This document shows, one piece after another, positions 59,698 to 64,000 of a stretch of 64,000 bases of DNA (within the stretch, counting starts at the first letter, position 1; each line of letters begins with the position of its first letter). The stretch spans positions 47,285,847-47,349,846 of the forward strand of contig CP154954.1 in NCBI GenBank assembly GCA_039621445.1. Direction: 5' to 3'. The notes under the pieces are model-generated. The model was not told the origin of the DNA and searched no databases. It was given only the letters and a program-made list of their open reading frames with translations. Source of the stretch: Euglena gracilis. Lineage: Eukaryota; Euglenida; Euglenophyceae; Euglenales. The position numbers and the translations under genes are program-made.

Positions 59698-61785
59698 ATG
59701 TGGAATCACAGAATTTTTCAGGTCAGCCACCAGATTTTTCGGAGAGCAGCCCCCGAAATCAAAATGTCAGAACTGCAGAATCTGTGGAATCTGAGGGGTT
59801 GCTTCGAACAATTGGCTGGTTGGCTGATTGGAATCATTCAGGTTTTTCTGCAGGGTCTGCCAATCAATCTTCAATCTCAAATCAATCAATTCCCAGATCC
59901 CTGCCATTTTTCATTCACAGGTTTTACACAATCACAGGTTGCCTCAGGTGATAATTCAGAGTTTTCGTCTGAAAAATCAGGGGATAGCCCTGTAAACTGT
60001 TTCCCCGTAAGGATGATAACTGCAAAGGGGGAAATTTCACAGCCAGAAGGGGAAAATCAGCTGGTTCAGTGGGCAGAATCCCCCCCGTCGTATCAAAGTG
60101 ACTGTGAAACGGAGGGGGAGGGTGCGCAAAACCCAGATCGGTTGAGAGAAATGGAGAATTTTTTGATTGCTGCAGGTTGGGTACCACCCAGAAATCAGGG
60201 TTTGGAACAAAATCTGCCAGATTTTTCTGCGAATTTCAGTTTTCTGATGCAAACCCCCCAGCTGGACAGCCAGTTTGGAAATCAGTGTCCTGATTCTGGG
60301 ACACAAATTCCACAGATCGAGGGGGGTGAACCTGTGCTTTTGTTGGAGGACAGATTTTCAGTGGACCGTAGATTAACAGCCAACAAGGGGATGGTAATTT
60401 TGACAGAGCCAGACCCTGAAAATTTAACATCAACAATTTTAACAGCTGAATCTTCCAATCTGGCCATAGGTGGGCCAGCCGGGCTGTTAAATCATGCAGG
60501 GTCTAACATGGAAATGAGGGGGGATGAGGAAATGGAACCAGAATTGCCTGTTTTTCAGCCCCCTATTTTTGGACCACAGCCCCCCGAATCAAATTGTCAG
60601 ATGGGGGGTGATGATTTTGACTCATGGGACCAATGGGCATATGGGGTGGATTGTTATTTACAGGAATTGAGCCGAAGCATAACTAACTGGGAGAGCATAA
60701 TTCCCCCCCAGGTTGTGATTGAGAATCGGCTGGAAATTTTTGAGAAGAATTTGGCTGAAAAAAATGCTCGAGCACAGACAGAACTTTTGCATTTCATCCA
60801 TGAAAATTTGGAGAAACAAACTGCTGAAATGTGCAGCCAGTTTGAGCACGAAAAGCAAAAAAGTCAGGAGCGAATTCAGCAATCAGTCAGCCAATTTATT
60901 TTACGATGTCAGGAAGGGGGGAGTGCTGTGGAAAACATTGCAAACTGCCACAAACAACTTTTGGGGATTGAAGTTCAAAGGCAGATCGAAGGGAAATTTC
61001 ATGATTTTGAGAAAAAATTACGGGATTTTCTGGGTGGTGAGCTGGCACAACTTGAGAGCCGTGGAAACAATGTCCAAAACAAATTGTTTGCACCAGGTGG
61101 GTTGGTCGAGCAAGTTGGAATTTGTTTACATTCTGTCGAGGGAATAAAGTCAGATTTTCAGAAAGAAATTTTGGCAGTTCGGCTAGGAAATCGTGAGCTA
61201 TGCTCTGGGGTGGACAGAAAATTTGCTGAAATCGCTGCTGGGCTGAAAATGGTGGGGGAGGAATCAAAATCAAGTTTTGGGACATTGGCCCAGGAAATTC
61301 AGCAGCGATTTGAAGCAATTAAAAACGAGAGCAAAGCTCTGGGGGGCAGGATCGCAGCAGTTGAGAAATTTCTGGGAAGCCAGGAGGTGCCTTGGGATAA
61401 GGTGGTTGAAATGCTGGGAAAATCAGAAGCAACAATTCAATTGGAAGTTCGGAGGGAAATGGCAGCCCAGGTCAGAAAAATGATGGAAATTATGATGGTG
61501 CAAATGATGGATGAAAAGCTGAGGCAAACCCAAAAGGAAGAACATTTTGAAAAATTGCAAACTGACATTGAAAATCGAGTGAAACAGCAATTTTTCACAG
61601 TTTTGATGAACATGCAGACAGATTTTCAGCGTGAAAAGAGTCAACGGGAGGGTTTGCAAAAACTGTGTCAAACTTTGCAGACTCGTTTGGATTTCATGGA
61701 GGGGAGGGTTCAGGAAATTTCAGCCGAAAAAACACACAGCAAATTGACCCCAAGGCACCTGAAGTGGCCCAGCCCAAGACAATAA
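59698..61785 (+). CDS. Coiled-coil N-terminal Gag region of the right-edge element
   Basis: A 695-codon ORF without a known catalytic domain. Residues 1-330 are Ser/Pro/Gln-rich. From about 340 to the end it is heptad-rich (RLEIFEKNLAEKNARAQTEL, later LQTDIENRVKQQFF), predicting long coiled coils. It leads, through a one-base frame change at 61665-61785, into a Gag core. This is the same architecture as the element 1 Gag, without evident sequence identity. Confidence 0.6.
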   Translation: MWNHRIFQVSHQIFRRAAPEIKMSELQNLWNLRGCFEQLAGWLIGIIQVFLQGLPINLQSQINQFPDPCHFSFTGFTQSQVASGDNSEFSSEKSGDSPVNCFPVRMITAKGEISQPEGENQLVQWAESPPSYQSDCETEGEGAQNPDRLREMENFLIAAGWVPPRNQGLEQNLPDFSANFSFLMQTPQLDSQFGNQCPDSGTQIPQIEGGEPVLLLEDRFSVDRRLTANKGMVILTEPDPENLTSTILTAESSNLAIGGPAGLLNHAGSNMEMRGDEEMEPELPVFQPPIFGPQPPESNCQMGGDDFDSWDQWAYGVDCYLQELSRSITNWESIIPPQVVIENRLEIFEKNLAEKNARAQTELLHFIHENLEKQTAEMCSQFEHEKQKSQERIQQSVSQFILRCQEGGSAVENIANCHKQLLGIEVQRQIEGKFHDFEKKLRDFLGGELAQLESRGNNVQNKLFAPGGLVEQVGICLHSVEGIKSDFQKEILAVRLGNRELCSGVDRKFAEIAAGLKMVGEESKSSFGTLAQEIQQRFEAIKNESKALGGRIAAVEKFLGSQEVPWDKVVEMLGKSEATIQLEVRREMAAQVRKMMEIMMVQMMDEKLRQTQKEEHFEKLQTDIENRVKQQFFTVLMNMQTDFQREKSQREGLQKLCQTLQTRLDFMEGRVQEISAEKTHSKLTPRHLKWPSPRQ

Positions 61786-62843
61786 ATCAGCCGAATTCTG
61801 GGATTTTTGGCATTAAGGGGGTGTCACCGGCTCAATCATCTGGGATTTTTGGGATTAAGGGGGTGACCCCAATGATGCCATGTGAAATCTGGGATGTAGA
61901 CCTGGGCGGGTGTAGACCATCAAATAGTTCACAGGGGGGTGCAATTGCAATAAATCAGGTCAGTGGCATTTGTGCCATTGGGGGGGCACCCCAGCGACCC
62001 CCAGTCATAAGCGTTGGAAACCCAGCATTGCAGCATGTGATGAGAAATTTGATTGCACCCAAATTTTCAGGGAAATCACAGGATTGGCAGCAATTTTCAG
62101 AGGATTGGGAAGCATTTTTACGGAAACTGACTTCTGGAGGGGGGGAGGTCAGTGATGATTTGAAAGTTGCTCTGTTGGAGGATTGTCTTGACGAAACGAG
62201 CAAAAAAATTCTGAAGCTCCATCTCAAGGAAGGGGGGATCAATTTTAATGCCGGGTGGGGTCACCTGGAAATGACATTTTCGCAGAATCAGGAATCTGGG
62301 GCAAGGCAAAATTGGCAGCAGGTGAGCCTTTTTAATATGGGCAAAGTAGCCCTTGAGCACTGGCTTGAATTTCAGGCAAATTTCAAGATGGCCAAGTGCA
62401 AGGTTAAGGATGCCGGGGAGGGGGAAGCAAAACGGCTTTTGTTGCAGAAACTTCCCTCATTCATCCTAAAATGGGTTTTAGATGAGGAGGAAAGGAGGCT
62501 GAATAATCAGCCAACTTTACGCCTAAAGGTGCCAGGGAATAGGAATTCAGAAATGGTTTCGGAAAGCTTGGGGAGAATACTTGGGAAAAGACCCACAAAA
62601 GTGTCGGAAATTCACGAGGAGGAATTTGAAATCATTTTCCCTGACATTTCTACCTATGAAAAAGTCAAAAGTTTTCATGGCAAAGAGTTTGACGATTCAA
62701 ACGTTTTGTTTCAGGTTCAGGAAATTGAACCGATTTTGACCACCGAGGACATTTTCAACCTCGTGAAAACAAAATTGGCACTCAGAAACAAACATGACGC
62801 CTTACAAAGTTCTGTTTCATCCCCAGGCTATCAAGGGGTTTAG
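61665..62843 (+). CDS. Gag core of the right-edge element
   Basis: After two FGIKGV repeats, the segment DWQQFSEDWEAFLRKL, ALLEDCLDETSKKIL and HWLEFQANFKMAKCKVKD follows the pattern of the retrotransposon Gag core (compare WRQFFRDWEYYW of element 1). The C-terminal part has a conserved-looking EEEFEIIFPDIS. No zinc knuckle is present. The frame passes to the next ORF at 62794-62843. Confidence 0.65.
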   Translation: MSNFADSFGFHGGEGSGNFSRKNTQQIDPKAPEVAQPKTINQPNSGIFGIKGVSPAQSSGIFGIKGVTPMMPCEIWDVDLGGCRPSNSSQGGAIAINQVSGICAIGGAPQRPPVISVGNPALQHVMRNLIAPKFSGKSQDWQQFSEDWEAFLRKLTSGGGEVSDDLKVALLEDCLDETSKKILKLHLKEGGINFNAGWGHLEMTFSQNQESGARQNWQQVSLFNMGKVALEHWLEFQANFKMAKCKVKDAGEGEAKRLLLQKLPSFILKWVLDEEERRLNNQPTLRLKVPGNRNSEMVSESLGRILGKRPTKVSEIHEEEFEIIFPDISTYEKVKSFHGKEFDDSNVLFQVQEIEPILTTEDIFNLVKTKLALRNKHDALQSSVSSPGYQGV

Positions 62844-63393
62844 GCGTTCAAGGTCGGTGGGTGCTGAAAATCGAGGGGGGAGGCAATCGGGGAGTCGGAA
62901 GAGTTCACCTGGGTCAACCCCAGGTAGGGCAACGACACCTCCCCCAGCCAGAAGCAAATCACAAATCAGCGAAACAGCAAAACCTGATCAATATGTTGCG
63001 GTTTCATCTTCAAATGTGCAGCCATCAAGCAATTCTTTAAGGCTTTCAAGGGTGGCGAACCCACCCAATGTGCAAAGACCGGTGGTGTGGGGGGCACAAT
63101 GGAACCCACCCCCCTCACAACCAACAATGCCGTATGTTGCTAGACAAGCCCCGTGGAACAGAAACAATTTTCAGCCGTATGGCAAGGGCAGCCAATGGAA
63201 AGGTGGGAATAATTCCCAGGGACATGGGGCAAATAACTCCCAATGGTATGGGGGTAACCAACAGGGATACAAGGGGAAGGGTGGTAAGGGAAGGGGGAGA
63301 GGCAAAGGATTTGACCAGAATTTCGGTGCCAAAGGGGGGAAGGGCAATAACAATAACCCAACGCCAACGCTGGCCCACCCTATTCGTCATTAG
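62794..63393 (+). CDS. Basic Gly/Asn-rich Gag tail, ending in UAG
   Basis: Ser/Arg-rich start, then Asn/Gly repeats (YGKGSQWKGGNNSQGHGAN) and a Lys-Gly-Arg stretch (KGKGGKGRGRGKGF), as in nucleic-acid-binding tails that replace zinc knuckles. It ends at TAG 63391-63393, followed by GGA. The same frame is then open to the right edge. Confidence 0.65.
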   Translation: MTPYKVLFHPQAIKGFRRSRSVGAENRGGRQSGSRKSSPGSTPGRATTPPPARSKSQISETAKPDQYVAVSSSNVQPSSNSLRLSRVANPPNVQRPVVWGAQWNPPPSQPTMPYVARQAPWNRNNFQPYGKGSQWKGGNNSQGHGANNSQWYGGNQQGYKGKGGKGRGRGKGFDQNFGAKGGKGNNNNPTPTLAHPIRH

Positions 63394-64000
63394 GGACGCC
63401 GGGGTCATGTTTTTGAGGGGTTTACATCCTCGGGCATCGAAAACCCCCAAAGTATTTTGCATAACCCAACCACATCTTCACATGGAGAATATTACCGTGG
63501 TGGAGAATGTGTATCTTTGTCTTCCAATCCCTTCACCTCAGGTTCAAAATCAGGCAATGAAGAGTGTGCAATATCGAAGACGAGCAATGGTGCCAATTCA
63601 ATGATTTCAATGAATTCATCCTCGACAACCAACTCGAGAAGACAAGTGGCCTTGAGCCTTGAGGCCTTGAGTGGCCAATGGCAGCCCGTGTCGAGGAAGG
63701 GCAAACCGTGGACCAGGTGTGCAAGCCAGGAGAGTGCACGGCCCAGGTTCAACAATTATTATGGTTGTTTGAGCAAAAGACCATCCATCAAAGGTGTGGG
63801 AAGTTGGAAAGTTCCCAAGGCGTTGGATTTGTTTTCGGGAAAAGGGTCTGTTGGGAGGTGTTTGGGGGAAAACGGGTACCAGGTGGTATCCTTGGATGTG
63901 AACCCAAAATTTCACCCAACCCACGTTACGGATATTCTGGAGTGGAATTATCGAAAATACCCCCGTGGATATTTTCAAGTCATAACGGCAAGTGTGCCTT
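63394..64000 (+). CDS. SAM-dependent methyltransferase (C5-cytosine-like), in frame after the UAG, cut by the window edge
   Basis: The frame is open for 202 codons after the TAG. The first ~130 are Ser/Thr/Asn-rich and of no known family. From about 63810 it reads ALDLFSGKGSVGR (motif I, SAM binding), VVSLDVNPKFHPTHV (motif II), DILEWNY (motif III) and YFQVITASVP, where C5-methyltransferases and related enzymes have ASPPC. The catalytic Cys, if any, falls on or beyond the last base. DNA methyltransferases acquired by retrotransposons are known from several algae and protists. Confidence 0.68.

Overview
The window comes from the nuclear genome of a microbial eukaryote (protist or alga) that I cannot name. 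Two kinds of evidence support this. Three host genes on the + strand are split by GT-AG spliceosomal introns. About half of the window is retroelement DNA: Ty3/gypsy with a chromodomain, a DIRS-like relic, and a gag-methyltransferase element. Host exons are GC-rich, while introns and spacers are full of G/C homopolymers, TA and other microsatellites, and small inverted-repeat insertions. Nothing looks bacterial.

Layout: (1) 1-31.9 kb is a nest of one Ty3/gypsy family. Element 1 (30-16840, minus strand, 16.8 kb) is complete, with ~428-bp LTRs, a 5-bp target duplication (CAGAT), a primer binding site matching the 3' end of initiator tRNA-Met, and a polypurine tract. It lies inside a + strand Gag-protease fragment of a relative (1-29 and 16841-~19028). 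That fragment is followed in inverted orientation by element 2 (~19029-31870, minus), which is truncated at both ends. (2) 31.9-33 kb holds simple and tandem repeats. (3) ~33.0-34.7 kb is a glutathione S-transferase-like gene. (4) 34.7-38.7 kb has no recognisable gene. (5) 38.7-41.45 kb is a TLDc-domain gene carrying a 107-bp inverted-repeat insertion. (6) 41.45-48.3 kb is repeat-rich, with a hAT-like non-autonomous element and a near-perfect 235-bp foldback. (7) 48.3-54.7 kb is a LOG-family gene of at least nine exons whose first intron contains a decayed copy of the gene's own 5' region. (8) 56.2-58.75 kb is a broken DIRS-like element. (9) ~59 kb to the right edge is a Gag-bearing element that reads across an in-frame UAG into a SAM-dependent methyltransferase.

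The Ty3/gypsy family encodes, in order, a long coiled-coil Gag with two CCHC knuckles; a UAG stop; then in the same frame protease, a Dam/DIRS-like domain, RT, RNase H, integrase and chromodomain; then a separate open reading frame of about 1,800 codons with Cys/His clusters that I do not recognise. Directly after the Gag UAG lies a 13-bp hairpin, the same in all three copies, which suggests Gag-Pol is made by stop-codon readthrough.

The least expected signal is that the family is packed with short perfect hairpins (stems 4-11 bp, loops 3-7 nt), often only a few tens of bases apart, through gag, pol, the extra ORF, the LTRs and the non-coding ends. Elements 1 and 2 keep hairpins at the same places with compensatory changes, or with wholly different stem sequences, even where the protein changes. 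This looks like selection on RNA or DNA folding, or a mutation process that writes palindromes. I know of no description of it in this element class.
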